Shown here in pieces: positions 1 through 8,359 of a stretch of 64,000 bases of DNA; within the stretch, counting starts at the first letter, position 1, and each line of letters opens with the position of its first letter. A program made the translations under genes and the position numbers. The notes beneath the pieces were generated by a model. It saw nothing but the letters and a program-made list of their open reading frames with translations, was not told the DNA's origin and made no database searches. The stretch is from JAGVVZ01 sp964372465 (GTDB taxonomy: Archaea > Aenigmatarchaeota > Aenigmatarchaeia > CG10238-14), in assembly GCA_964372465.1 (NCBI GenBank), contig CAYJRA010000001.1, positions 92,950-156,949 of the forward strand, in the 5' to 3' direction.

Positions 1-17
1 TTCAAATACAGCGATTA

Positions 18-33
18 AGGGGCTCTCTTATCT
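18..33. repeat. Left arm of a 16-bp inverted repeat flanking the first gene
   Basis: The bases aggggctctcttatct at 18-33 are the exact reverse complement of 1092-1107. The pair encloses a single gene and its promoter. Just outside each arm the bases ATTA occur (14-17 on the left, 1109-1112 on the right), which could be a short target duplication but may be chance. No transposase is visible inside. The arms could instead be regulator-binding or terminator elements. Confidence 0.7.
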
Positions 34-41
34 ATAAAGAA

Positions 42-1046
42 TTAATAGTAATGCGTGTCAACAATGGGTTCCCAATATTTTCTATAGGCTTCATTATTGT
101 TTCCCATGCACACGCCCTCAAATATACAACTATTATGGTCGGGAATATCAACAAAACTAAAAAACGTGCAAGGATTTTTATTGCAAGTTTTATCAATGCA
201 CAAAGTTTTTTCTTTGCAACAGCTTCTTCCTAATGACCATAATATTTCATCCATTTCAAAAAAATCTTTATTGGCACTTTTCCCCATAAAACGGATGGCC
301 ACTACAGATGCTTTTCTGACATCTCCATCAGAAGGTATTTGTTCTTTATTTTGTAAAGATTTTTTTAATTCTTTATCAATAACTTCTATACATCCAGTGC
401 GCAACAATAATCTCTGCATATGATAGTCCATTACAGGTTCAATTGATTCTAAATCTTTGACCTTAAACAATTTAGCGTTTACTGCCAATTGAATAAAAAC
501 AGTGCTCTTTTTTCTTAATGGATCTGAATATGCATCAAAATCAGTAAGAAGATCATAAAGACCATTTTGACCTCTCAAGAGAAATCCATCAGATAACTGC
601 AGTAAATTCTCAACTTTTCCATCGTATTTTTTATTAAGCACTTTTGAAATCTGAATAAGAAAACTTGATCTTTCTTCTAATCTATCCAAGGTGCAATTTT
701 CTGGATTACCGTCATCTGCAAATAATGGTTTTAATTTTGTGCTTAATTCGGCAGAAGAAAAATTTGCAACAAATTCTGGATTAAGAAGTTGAGAATTTTC
801 TTTTCCAAGAAGTGTAAAGACATCTTCCAGACAACTCCATCCTTTAAGATTTTTCTTTTTGTTGATTAAAGTGTGGGTTTGATGACAAATTGCAGCAGCG
901 AATAAAAAAGCTATGAGTTTTGTTTCTGTGTTTGATGGAAAAGTAAGAAAGGGTCTTTCAAAATGGTCTTTTCTAAAACGCAAAGGTAATATACATTTTG
1001 CAATTAATTCACACTGTTGGTTATTTACAATTACTTTGTCTGACAT
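42..1046 (-). CDS. Helical protein with C-terminal Cys cluster, possibly HhH-GPD/Fe-S-like
   Basis: A 334-residue predicted soluble protein that I do not recognise with certainty. The middle, about residues 130-225, has the rhythm of helix-hairpin-helix glycosylase-like proteins, with the strings DPLRKKS and PVMDYHMQRLLLRTG. The C-terminus has seven cysteines at about 276, 277, 283, 288, 293, 307 and 313. The spacing of the first group resembles an iron-sulfur cluster loop, though it is not the classical endonuclease III spacing. No signal peptide or membrane segment is seen. An A/T-rich TATA element lies about 25 bases upstream, so the mRNA is probably nearly leaderless. The gene stands alone between inverted repeats. 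DNA or base-modification chemistry is only a guess. Confidence 0.6.
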   Translation of the reverse strand: MSDKVIVNNQQCELIAKCILPLRFRKDHFERPFLTFPSNTETKLIAFLFAAAICHQTHTLINKKKNLKGWSCLEDVFTLLGKENSQLLNPEFVANFSSAELSTKLKPLFADDGNPENCTLDRLEERSSFLIQISKVLNKKYDGKVENLLQLSDGFLLRGQNGLYDLLTDFDAYSDPLRKKSTVFIQLAVNAKLFKVKDLESIEPVMDYHMQRLLLRTGCIEVIDKELKKSLQNKEQIPSDGDVRKASVVAIRFMGKSANKDFFEMDEILWSLGRSCCKEKTLCIDKTCNKNPCTFFSFVDIPDHNSCIFEGVCMGNNNEAYRKYWEPIVDTHYY

Positions 1047-1067
1047 AATAGAAGTTGTTGATTGGTT

Positions 1068-1080
1068 CTTTATATAATTT
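1068..1080 (-). promoter_or_regulatory. TATA box for the 42-1046 gene
   Basis: On the minus strand the sequence reads aaattatataaag, a good archaeal TATA element. It ends about 22 bases before the ATG, which implies a very short leader. The right arm of the inverted repeat lies immediately upstream. Confidence 0.5.
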
Positions 1081-1091
1081 GCTAAAGTCTA

Positions 1092-1107
1092 AGATAAGAG
1101 AGCCCCT
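1092..1107. repeat. Right arm of the 16-bp inverted repeat
   Basis: The bases agataagagagcccct exactly complement 18-33. This arm lies just upstream of the TATA element of the enclosed gene. A regulatory role is therefore as possible as a mobile-element end. Confidence 0.7.
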
Positions 1108-1229
1108 CATTAACATTTACATCTATTAAGTTAACTTCTCAAAAAGCCCCGTAACGATTTCGTTTAACAACTATTAAGCGAATAAAATATTCGTTAAATT
1201 ACCCAAATAGTGATAAAAAGCGAAATAAC

Positions 1230-2303
1230 TTAAGGCAAGAAGTCTTTGTTCTTGATTTTATCAGGGAGATATGTCTCAGTTACGAATTTCAAACCTTTAC
1301 CAGACAACGCTTCTAATTCTGCTTTGTATTTCTTTTCAATCATTATCTGCAATTCATTCTGCCATTTTGGATGTTTGAACCAATCATACTTCAACATTTC
1401 CTGTGCTCTTTTAATGTCCACATCTTTTGTTTTGATCGTGAAATTTTTCAGGTCAAATCTTTCAATATCCGTCATCGTCAATCCAAGATATTTTGCTTTC
1501 GGCGTTCCTAATCTATCTGATACATGAGCTAATGCAATAGAACCGTACTTTATGACAGAATAGATATACCATCCATAAGGATCACTATCTGCAAACACAT
1601 ACACTGGTAGCTTGAACTCATCTGATAGTCTTTGAATAACCCTTCTAACGCCTCTAGCAGCCTGGCCTTGTGTTGTGACAAGTACGCATTTATTTTTCCG
1701 CCAGAATTTATCTTCATGTAATCTCTCAAAGGCGGCATTTTTCTCTATGCAAAGTATGTATTCAGCATCCACTTCTTTGAATTCTACATCCTCAATATTG
1801 GAAGGCACGGCCCATCCGCCAGAGCCAAGCTTCGACCAATCAACCGTATCCCCACGATCTTTTATTATGACATTACCAACCGTCCTTCCTCTTACATCAG
1901 CGCCTAAATGCAACTGCTCTCTCAAGACATCAAGCATGACTTCTATATCGACTATGACAGGATCGCTCTCGCTCTGTTCGTCAAAAGTATTCTCGTTGCT
2001 GTTCGGCAACGTCCTCTTCAATGCATAATATAAATCTCTTAAGCTCGTATGCACGCCTTCTCCAACTAATTCCTTGCAAAACGCCGCTACAAGCAGTGTC
2101 TGCATAAACGGCTTGGCATGTGCGACATTAAAGAAAATTCTTTTGGAAACCTTATTTCCCAAAGTAAGCATCTGAGTCTTCTCATCATAAATAACATTGG
2201 ATAAGGATCTTACAGGAATGTCTATGTCCGGATTCTTGCCGGCTTCAATATCCTTTATAACATCTTTTCCCAAATCTTCAAGTCTTTTCTTCGTTTCCGA
2301 CAA
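1230..2303 (-). CDS. top6A: DNA topoisomerase VI subunit A
   Basis: The Spo11-like DNA-cleaving subunit of type IIB topoisomerase VI, which relaxes and decatenates DNA together with Top6B. The N-terminal winged-helix part holds the catalytic motif SLRDLYYALKR with Tyr92/Tyr93. The Toprim domain follows, with the acidic Mg-binding motif VFADSDPYG at about residue 230 and a conserved GLTMTDIERF segment. The length of 357 residues is normal for archaea. The start overlaps the end of top6B by 26 bases, so the two are co-transcribed and probably translationally coupled. The gene is the last of the cluster aIF1A - RIO1 - KH - Top6B - Top6A. It looks intact. Confidence 0.97.
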   Translation of the reverse strand: MSETKKRLEDLGKDVIKDIEAGKNPDIDIPVRSLSNVIYDEKTQMLTLGNKVSKRIFFNVAHAKPFMQTLLVAAFCKELVGEGVHTSLRDLYYALKRTLPNSNENTFDEQSESDPVIVDIEVMLDVLREQLHLGADVRGRTVGNVIIKDRGDTVDWSKLGSGGWAVPSNIEDVEFKEVDAEYILCIEKNAAFERLHEDKFWRKNKCVLVTTQGQAARGVRRVIQRLSDEFKLPVYVFADSDPYGWYIYSVIKYGSIALAHVSDRLGTPKAKYLGLTMTDIERFDLKNFTIKTKDVDIKRAQEMLKYDWFKHPKWQNELQIMIEKKYKAELEALSGKGLKFVTETYLPDKIKNKDFLP

Positions 2304-3822
2304 GTTCTTTCCCCCCTTTCTTCTTAATCATATCCTGCAATTTAGCTAAAATAGGTTCTGGTTTCGTATCCGCCAATTTCCCCAGAGCACCAGCCACTTC
2401 AGGTATATACCTCTCAAATATCTCTCTTCTTCTTAGTTGCATTTCAGCCTTTCTTTTCCCGGAGACATGCATCTGCAGTTTACGACCGACTTCCTGCAAT
2501 CCCAACTTAATCTCTTTGATTATGTCAGGATATGATGCTATTGCTTGCTTGCTCTCAGAAACAAAAGGAACCCACACAGAAGCCATATGAACCATTATAA
2601 CTACCGGGCCCGAAGGCAGTGTTTTCCCCGATTGCTGTAACCCATATCTTTTCCAGTCTGTGGTGGCAACAGACTTAGTTATCGCACAGTCACCAGATTG
2701 ATATAGCAATGGAACTCTGTTTGCAAATCTTAACAGGTCACCGTTTTGATCTTGCGGTAGTTCGCCGCCATATGCAATGCCGCATTCTATAACAAAAGGA
2801 TTACCTCTATAAACAGAAGGAGGTCTGGTTATTGCTGCAAAGAACTCTGCCTTTATTTCCTTTTGTAACCCCTTCAACAGCAACTCTTCACCTAAAGGCG
2901 ATAGGCAATCGGTTGGTGGTCTCATCAACTGAACCTTGTGCATAGCCTTGAATATCTTATCAGAATCTTCAACGCCAAGCCTTTTTGGAGAAATGTTTGG
3001 ATCTATTCCCCCCAATTTGCATATTTCCTCAGCGGAATTTCTGCCGACCCTGCTGAAATCATTGGTCATAAACGATAGAACAGTTCGCGAATTTGTGTTT
3101 TCTGCCATTCTCCTTAAAATACCTAGCTCTATACCATGCGGATGTGGCTTGATCTCTTTTGGCATCGGCGGCAACACATTAGCTCCCCTAGGAAATTCTA
3201 TCTTACCGTTTGGTCCCTCGAACGTTATTTCTGCATATGGGTTTGCAATGGCGATCTGCTTCACATATTCAACGACCGATTGCTTATTCTCAATGAATCT
3301 CCCTTCTATTTCCATTTCTATCTTCAGGCCGTGCCATTCCTTCCCATCTTCAATCAATCTGTGATTCAATATCTGCGGTTCGTTTTTCTTAACATCTATC
3401 ATTAGCTCGTAATATGAGGTTTTACCATTACCCGTACTGGATATGATTGTGGTTGGTTTGCCAGTAGTCAACTGTGCGTAAAGGACTGCTCCACTAGCAC
3501 CGATGCCTTGTTGTCCGCGTGACTGAGCCAGTTTAAAGAATTTACTTCCATAAAGCAGTTTTCCCATAGTATAAGGTATTTGTTTGTCTACTATTCCAGG
3601 CCCGTTGTCCTTAACCATGACATTGAATTTCTCGCTCGTATTTGGCTTTACCTCTATCCATATTCTAGGAAGAATCCTAGCTTGCTCTGCTGCATCCAGC
3701 GAGTTGTCTACTAACTCTTTCACTACTGTGGCCAACGCCTTCGTAGGATTATCGTAACCTAACAAGTGCCTGTTTCTTTCAAAGAATTCTGACACAGATA
3801 CTTCTCTATGCTCCTTTGCCAT
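2278..3822 (-). CDS. top6B: DNA topoisomerase VI subunit B
   Basis: The ATPase subunit of topoisomerase VI, with a GHKL (gyrase/Hsp90/histidine kinase/MutL) nucleotide fold. Visible motifs are the N box VKELVDNSLDAAEQ near residue 35, the G1 box VKDNGPGI near residue 72 and the glycine-rich lid SRGQQGIGASG near residue 105. The transducer-domain lysine loop SGKTLPSGP lies near residue 390. The C-terminus is helical and basic, with no obvious extra domain. At 514 residues it is in the normal range. Its start lies 30 bases after the KH gene on the same strand, and its end overlaps top6A. Confidence 0.97.
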   Translation of the reverse strand: MAKEHREVSVSEFFERNRHLLGYDNPTKALATVVKELVDNSLDAAEQARILPRIWIEVKPNTSEKFNVMVKDNGPGIVDKQIPYTMGKLLYGSKFFKLAQSRGQQGIGASGAVLYAQLTTGKPTTIISSTGNGKTSYYELMIDVKKNEPQILNHRLIEDGKEWHGLKIEMEIEGRFIENKQSVVEYVKQIAIANPYAEITFEGPNGKIEFPRGANVLPPMPKEIKPHPHGIELGILRRMAENTNSRTVLSFMTNDFSRVGRNSAEEICKLGGIDPNISPKRLGVEDSDKIFKAMHKVQLMRPPTDCLSPLGEELLLKGLQKEIKAEFFAAITRPPSVYRGNPFVIECGIAYGGELPQDQNGDLLRFANRVPLLYQSGDCAITKSVATTDWKRYGLQQSGKTLPSGPVVIMVHMASVWVPFVSESKQAIASYPDIIKEIKLGLQEVGRKLQMHVSGKRKAEMQLRRREIFERYIPEVAGALGKLADTKPEPILAKLQDMIKKKGGKELVGNEEKT

Positions 3823-3852
3823 TTCTTCAGCTGTTTTGGTAACTTCCGCTAT

Positions 3853-4344
3853 TCAAACCACCTTGTTTCTTTCTAACCATCTATACAATGTCTTATGCGT
3901 GCTGCCCTCTATCACCATCATTATGGCTTCTTTGGCTGATGACACATATAACCACTTTCCTATTATTCCAATGGTTTTCCCGAAGATTGAGATTTTAGTA
4001 TTAGTATAATCTTCTATATATTTCTTTGTTTTTCCCCCAGTTCCTATTATCCTACCTTTTATTATTTTTATTCTATTATCAGATTTGGTGAAGTTTGTTA
4101 AGTCAACGACCTCTAAGCCGTAATCATCTTCCAATAAATGCAGCGAATCTTCGACCGCAAATCCCCTGCCAAAGGCTTTTAATATGTTTTTAGCCACATA
4201 CACGTCTACGCTTTCCCCCTCTATAGTTATATCTTCATCTATTTTAATCTTTGTTTTAGTGCTTCTTTCAATCATTACTCTTATTTCAGGCCTTTTTTTA
4301 ATTATATCTATTCTTTTATCAGGTATTTTTATAAAATCAATCAT
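3853..4344 (-). CDS. Double KH-domain RNA-binding protein (archaeal Krr1/Pno1-like)
   Basis: A 163-residue protein with two KH folds. The second has the clear GxxG loop in IIGTGGKTKKYIEDYT (about residues 94-110), followed by ISIFGKTIGIIG. The family is the archaeal relative of eukaryotic Pno1/Dim2 and Krr1, which act in small ribosomal subunit assembly. The archaeal genes almost always sit beside RIO1 and aIF1A, as here. Its start overlaps the rio1 stop by 4 bases (ATGA), which indicates translational coupling. The gene is intact. Confidence 0.92.
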   Translation of the reverse strand: MIDFIKIPDKRIDIIKKRPEIRVMIERSTKTKIKIDEDITIEGESVDVYVAKNILKAFGRGFAVEDSLHLLEDDYGLEVVDLTNFTKSDNRIKIIKGRIIGTGGKTKKYIEDYTNTKISIFGKTIGIIGKWLYVSSAKEAIMMVIEGSTHKTLYRWLERNKVV

Positions 4345-5063
4345 TTAATACCTCCCTTTATTATTTCTGCTACAATTTCCTCCGTGTCTATGACCTTAAC
4401 GCCCATTTTTGAAAAATATCTGTTTATATTTTCAACATCTCTTTTTAATAAACCAAGTGATTCTTGGTTAGATAAAGGCATGCCGTGGCTTAAATCTATT
4501 ATATAAGGCTTGTCATGAATGAGTATGTTGTATGCACTTAAGTCGCCGTGAACCAGTCCTGCATTCACCATTTTTTTAATCTGGGTAATTATTTGTTTGT
4601 ATAAAATATTATTTCCCAATTTAGTTTCAATCAATCTGGGAGCAGGTCTGTTGTCCTCACCAATAAAACCCATTACCAGCACGTTTTGTTTGTGAAAAAT
4701 CGGCTTAGGCACATCAACACCACCATCATACGCCAAAGTCATATTTCTAAATTCCCTTTGGCACCACAGGTTGGCGATGAAGTACTTATCTTTCTTCACC
4801 ACCTTGAATCTATGATCGCCTATCAGATACTTCCACATATTTTTAAAATTACATGCCTCTATTCTGTAAATCTTTATAGCTATAGGATTATCTGAATAAT
4901 CTTTCCCCAAGAACACATTACTCTCTTTCCCTTCTTTTAGAATTGAGTTTATACTCTTTATTTTTTTATTATTTATGAGGTTGTACAAATTGAGCAAAGT
5001 CCTCTTGTCAAAAACACCTTTTAAAATTTTGACACTTTTATCCCCGAATTGCAGTTTTGTCAT
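4341..5063 (-). CDS. rio1: RIO1-type serine protein kinase
   Basis: An atypical protein kinase/ATPase linked to maturation of the 30S subunit. The nucleotide loop reads ILKEGKESNVFLGK at about residues 41-54 and is followed by the ATP lysine in IAIKIYR. The catalytic loop is VHGDLSAYNI and the metal-binding motif is IDLSHG, both typical of RIO1. At 240 residues it is the compact archaeal form without extra N-terminal domains. It lies between aIF1A (52-base gap) and the KH gene (4-base overlap). Confidence 0.95.
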   Translation of the reverse strand: MTKLQFGDKSVKILKGVFDKRTLLNLYNLINNKKIKSINSILKEGKESNVFLGKDYSDNPIAIKIYRIEACNFKNMWKYLIGDHRFKVVKKDKYFIANLWCQREFRNMTLAYDGGVDVPKPIFHKQNVLVMGFIGEDNRPAPRLIETKLGNNILYKQIITQIKKMVNAGLVHGDLSAYNILIHDKPYIIDLSHGMPLSNQESLGLLKRDVENINRYFSKMGVKVIDTEEIVAEIIKGGIK

Positions 5064-5114
5064 AACTATAGGATGCTAGCACAATTTAAGAAACTATATA
5101 ATACCAAAAAAACA

Positions 5115-5438
5115 TCATTCAACTCTAAGATTCTTAATTAGATTATTTCTTTGAAGCCAATTGGCCTGTGTTTTTGTGTATCTCCAGGTGATATCAGCTC
5201 TGTTGTCAGGCATTGCTTTCCATGGTTCAACGATAACCAAATCACCCATTCTGATCCAAACCCTTTTCCTTAGCTTTCCTGGTATTCTTCCAATCCTTTC
5301 TTTCCCATCGTCACATTTAACTCTCAATTTATTAGAACCAAGCATCTGCTCTACTATCCCCAAAATTTCTCCTTCCCTTGGTTTTTTTGTTCTTGCTATT
5401 TCTTCCTCTTCTGTAATTGGTTGTCTATTCCTTTCCAT
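5115..5438 (-). CDS. eif1A: Translation initiation factor aIF1A
   Basis: An S1/OB-fold factor that binds the A site of the small subunit during initiation. The sequence has the family order: a basic N-terminal tail, then GEILGIVEQMLGSNKLRVKC, then GRIPGKLRKRVWIRMGDLV, with a conserved tryptophan-rich end (ITWRYTKTQANWL). The length of 107 residues is usual. It is the first gene of the minus-strand cluster with RIO1 and the KH protein and is divergent from aTrm56. Confidence 0.96.
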   Translation of the reverse strand: MERNRQPITEEEEIARTKKPREGEILGIVEQMLGSNKLRVKCDDGKERIGRIPGKLRKRVWIRMGDLVIVEPWKAMPDNRADITWRYTKTQANWLQRNNLIKNLRVE

Positions 5439-5486
5439 TAAGCCACCTATAACCTATAATACTTTCTTTGTAAACTTTTAAAGTAT

Positions 5487-6008
5487 ATGTCAATCACTGT
5501 TTTGCGTTTAGGCCACAGAATTTTCAGAGATCAGAGAATTACAACACATTGTGGTCTGACAGCACGGGCTTTTAATGCGGACTCAATGGTATATTGCGGT
5601 GAAAGAGATGAGGAAATGGAAAAAAGTATCAGAGAGGTTGTTGGCAGATGGGGGAATCCCTTTGAAATAAATTATGAGAAAAACTGGAAGCACTTTATTA
5701 AAAAATGCAGGGATGAAGGAAAGACGATTATTTTGCTGACGATGTACGGCGCTAATTTGTCTTCCATTAAAAATGAGTTGAAAAAAAAGGACATAATAGT
5801 TATAATTGGAAGCGAGAAAATACCGAGTGATATATACAGTCTTATCGATTATCAAGTCTCGATAACAAACCAACCCATATCAGAAGTCTCGGCATTAGGT
5901 GTTTTTTTAGATAGATTTTTTGATAGAACTTCAGAGACAAAATTTAAAAATGCAAAAATAGAGATCGTGCCACAATTAAAAGGCAAAAAAACTTTAAGCA
6001 AGCTTTAA
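5487..6008 (+). CDS. trm56: tRNA (cytidine-56-2'-O)-methyltransferase, SPOUT family
   Basis: aTrm56 methylates the 2'-hydroxyl of C56 in the T-loop of archaeal tRNAs. The start MSITVLRLGHRIFRDQRITTH is very characteristic of the family and includes the RDxRxTTH motif. SAM binding in the SPOUT knot would involve the segments ILLTMYG and IVIIGSEKIPSDIY, with ISEVSALGVFLDR after them. At 173 residues it is normal. It is divergent from aIF1A and its end overlaps the convergent surface-protein gene by 15 bases. Confidence 0.93.
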   Translation: MSITVLRLGHRIFRDQRITTHCGLTARAFNADSMVYCGERDEEMEKSIREVVGRWGNPFEINYEKNWKHFIKKCRDEGKTIILLTMYGANLSSIKNELKKKDIIVIIGSEKIPSDIYSLIDYQVSITNQPISEVSALGVFLDRFFDRTSETKFKNAKIEIVPQLKGKKTLSKL

Positions 6009-6425
6009 CACATTTGCTATAATTTCATTCTGTAAATAAACACATGGGGATTTTGTTATTATTTTTATGTTGTATTTGCCTTCGCTGCCTATGATTGGGC
6101 TCATATAAACAAAAACTTCTTCAGTTTGATTTGTGCCGAGTTTTGTTTTGTCTGGTTTTATGACAACCCAATCCGGACCATCTTTTGTAATTTGGAATTC
6201 ATCTACCTGTCCTGTATTTTTCAAAACAGCCTTTACCAATTTTCCTTTACCAATCTCTAAATCCATGCTTTTAGCATCAACTTTCATTTCAGCTGAATAG
6301 TTCTTGCACTGGTCCAAAGCAGCTGTCAGTTGACTGAATTCAATAAAAGCAAAGTACGAACTCATCGATAAAGAAATTAGTGTGAGCAAAAAGGCCATCA
6401 AGCTTTTTGGATTCACTGCAATCAC
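5994..6425 (-). CDS. Small secreted or membrane-anchored protein with COG1470-like beta domain
   Basis: A 143-residue protein with a GTG start, chosen because GTGA overlaps the stop of the upstream small gene by 4 bases. Residues about 7-29 form an N-terminal membrane segment or signal anchor. The rest is beta-rich, with GKGKLVKAVLKNTGQVDEF and EEVFVYMSPIIGSEGKYNIK. The same pattern occurs near the C-terminus of the 489-residue protein two genes upstream (GKGMLLKAKIRNLGTKQDSF, FAYYSPEYGAMGIYE). The two genes are therefore probably related by duplication. A surface location is inferred. Confidence 0.75.
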   Translation of the reverse strand: MIAVNPKSLMAFLLTLISLSMSSYFAFIEFSQLTAALDQCKNYSAEMKVDAKSMDLEIGKGKLVKAVLKNTGQVDEFQITKDGPDWVVIKPDKTKLGTNQTEEVFVYMSPIIGSEGKYNIKIITKSPCVYLQNEIIANVLKLA

Positions 6426-6580
6426 TTTAATAACAGAACTAAGGCATGAATTAAATCAAGAACTCCCAATATCACTCCGGTAATAACAATAAAATATCCT
6501 AGTTTGGATCTTATCTTCGCTTCAAGTACAATTGATACAAAAAGAAGAAAATTGGCTAACAATAAAATTTCAGTTAACAA
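6422..6580 (-). CDS. 52-residue two-segment membrane protein
   Basis: A short gene starting with TTG directly after the stop of the 489-residue protein, in the same frame, and ending in a 4-base overlap with the GTG start of the next gene. It encodes two hydrophobic segments (ILLLANFLLFVSIVLEA and YFIVITGVILGVLDLIHALV) with a basic turn between them. The tight spacing on both sides is the main evidence that it is real. No function can be assigned. Confidence 0.6.
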   Translation of the reverse strand: MLTEILLLANFLLFVSIVLEAKIRSKLGYFIVITGVILGVLDLIHALVLLLK

Positions 6581-8050
6581 CTAATCACCCTTCATTACAA
6601 AGAAATAAAGAGCTGAAAAAATGACAAGTGCAATACCAACAGCTACAACTAGAGCTGTCAACGACTTGTTTTGTAATAATTCAGATAATTTAGGTATTGT
6701 CAACTCTTGTTGAACAGTAGTCGTGGTCGTACTGTCTGCTAATGTTGTAGTAGAGCCTTCTTTCATTATGTTTACTTTTATTGTTTCAACATCCTTTGAT
6801 TTTTCTGATTCAGCTGTTAAGTTGGTCTCATAAATTCCCATTGCACCATACTCCGGGCTATAGTATGCGAATGTTTCTTGAGTCTCATTTCCAGTTAATG
6901 CTATGATTGTTGGTCTGACTGACACCCAAGGAACATCGGAATAAATTTTAAATGAATCCTGTTTTGTTCCAAGATTTCTGATTTTCGCTTTTAATAGCAT
7001 ACCTTTCCCAGATTCTATTTGCACTTCATTCTTCTCTGGTTGCAAATCCACGCCATAACATTTCTCAGCAATTATTTTTAGAGAATTCGTTTCAGATTTA
7101 TGTGTCGATTTAGCTGAAAATTTAACTTCCATTTGTTTTTCTTCTCCGAGAGTCAACACAGTCGAAATTTTTTCTGTTTTTCCCGGCTTGATATCAACCG
7201 ACTCGGAATAATTGAGATCGTCGATGGACACTGTGAATAAGTCATCCTTTGTGCCAGTATTCTCTATTTCAATTTCCAGTAAACTAGGTTCACTTACACA
7301 TGTTTTGATTTCTTCGGGATATTTTAGTGCGAAGTCATGACAATTAGTCCTTTCAATTTCAACCGTTCTTTTGGAGCTGGCGTAACTATTTTCAGATTTA
7401 ACATCCAATTCCAATGTTTTTATCCCGGGTTTATCATCACATGCCGCTTTTAATAATAATTCCATTTCTTTAGATTCACCGGATTTCAGAGTAAATTTAC
7501 TTTCGCTTAGTTCAGCATAATTCGATGCATCTTGACTCAAAGTCAATGCAACATTCTCTTCATATTTTCCTATATTTTCCACAACAATTGCCGAGGAGGC
7601 ATTTTCACACAAACAAGCAGATAGTTTTTCAGGTGTTTTTATTTCCAATATCCTATCTGGTTTTACTTTTAAAACAAAATCGACTGAAACATCGGATTTT
7701 CCTAATACGGATACGGCAGCATTATATTCAGCTTCTTTGGAATAGCAGTCAGCCGTTACAAATAGATAAACGGTTTTAGATTCTTGCGGGTTCAGAGAAA
7801 CAGAATCATGTGTTAGTGTATACCATTCCTTTGGAATACCAACAATATCAAGATAAAAAGTGTCATTTTCTTCTCCCGAGTTTGTAATTAATATATCATA
7901 CGTTGCAATTCCGCACGGAGAAGCTTCTAGTTGCTGAGGATAAACAGAAGCGTTTACAGAATAATTCTCTGTTAAGTCATCTGCTAAAACAAAAGGACTG
8001 ATTATTACCAGTGACAAAAAGATAGATATTAAAAATTTGTTTTTCATCAT
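6581..8050 (-). CDS. Surface protein with repeated Ig-like/NEW3 domains and Thr-rich stalk
   Basis: A 489-residue exported protein. Residues 1-24 are a signal peptide (KFLISIFLSLVIISPFVLADD). Three or four beta-sandwich repeats of about 100 residues follow, each with a consensus like NTGEENDTFYLDIVG ... LNPQESKTVYLFV and each carrying a pair of cysteines. Such repeats belong to the COG1470/NPCBM-associated NEW3 group. A threonine-rich linker (STTTTTV) precedes a C-terminal membrane anchor at about 465-486. It heads a three-gene minus-strand operon. A cell-surface adhesive or structural role is inferred. Confidence 0.82.
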   Translation of the reverse strand: MMKNKFLISIFLSLVIISPFVLADDLTENYSVNASVYPQQLEASPCGIATYDILITNSGEENDTFYLDIVGIPKEWYTLTHDSVSLNPQESKTVYLFVTADCYSKEAEYNAAVSVLGKSDVSVDFVLKVKPDRILEIKTPEKLSACLCENASSAIVVENIGKYEENVALTLSQDASNYAELSESKFTLKSGESKEMELLLKAACDDKPGIKTLELDVKSENSYASSKRTVEIERTNCHDFALKYPEEIKTCVSEPSLLEIEIENTGTKDDLFTVSIDDLNYSESVDIKPGKTEKISTVLTLGEEKQMEVKFSAKSTHKSETNSLKIIAEKCYGVDLQPEKNEVQIESGKGMLLKAKIRNLGTKQDSFKIYSDVPWVSVRPTIIALTGNETQETFAYYSPEYGAMGIYETNLTAESEKSKDVETIKVNIMKEGSTTTLADSTTTTTVQQELTIPKLSELLQNKSLTALVVAVGIALVIFSALYFFVMKGD

Positions 8051-8159
8051 ATCTACTTAAATAAAGACGTAAATAAAGAATTTATCCCCTTTGGAGAAAG
8101 GTTTAATAATGTTTGCTAAACTTAAAGAGAAAAAAATACAATACAAATTAGAAAAATAT

Positions 8160-8266
8160 GCCTCGATAGCTCAGTTCGGTAGAGCATCTGACTTGTATAT
8201 GATCTGACGATAAAAAGATGAATGAAAGAGATCAGAGGGTCGCGAGTTCAAGTCTCGCTCGAGGCT
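8160..8266 (+). tRNA. tRNA-Thr (UGU) with intron at 37/38
   Basis: The acceptor stem gcctcga pairs perfectly with tcgaggc. The D arm is gctc/gagc, and the T arm gcgag/ctcgc encloses ttcaagt. The anticodon stem tctga (8187-8191) pairs with tcaga (8232-8236). The loop reads CTTGTA, giving anticodon UGU at 8194-8196. A 33-base intron (about 8198-8230) follows position 37, the canonical archaeal site. The intron begins with tatg and then repeats atctgac, copied from the stem just upstream. The discriminator base is U. Confidence 0.9.
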
Positions 8267-8319
8267 TTTCTTATTAAATTTTATTACTAGTTGCCAAATT
8301 GCTCTAATATTTTTGAAAG

Positions 8320-8330
8320 ATTTATATACT
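8320..8330 (+). promoter_or_regulatory. TATA box for the PEP-utilising-enzyme-like gene
   Basis: The sequence atttatatact lies about 30 bases before the ATG at 8360. The mRNA leader would be only a few bases long. Confidence 0.5.
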
Positions 8331-8359
8331 TGTTTTAGAGTAATATCGAATGTGTTTTA

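Noticed and set aside
18..1107. A complete insertion sequence
   Set aside because: The enclosed protein shows no transposase motifs, and a target duplication is not convincing. Only the inverted repeats are certain.
8198..8230. A second anticodon cassette in tRNA-Thr
   Set aside because: The repeated stem copy is followed by cgataaa, with G at position 33 and no Thr anticodon, so it does not work as a cassette like those in tRNA-Arg.
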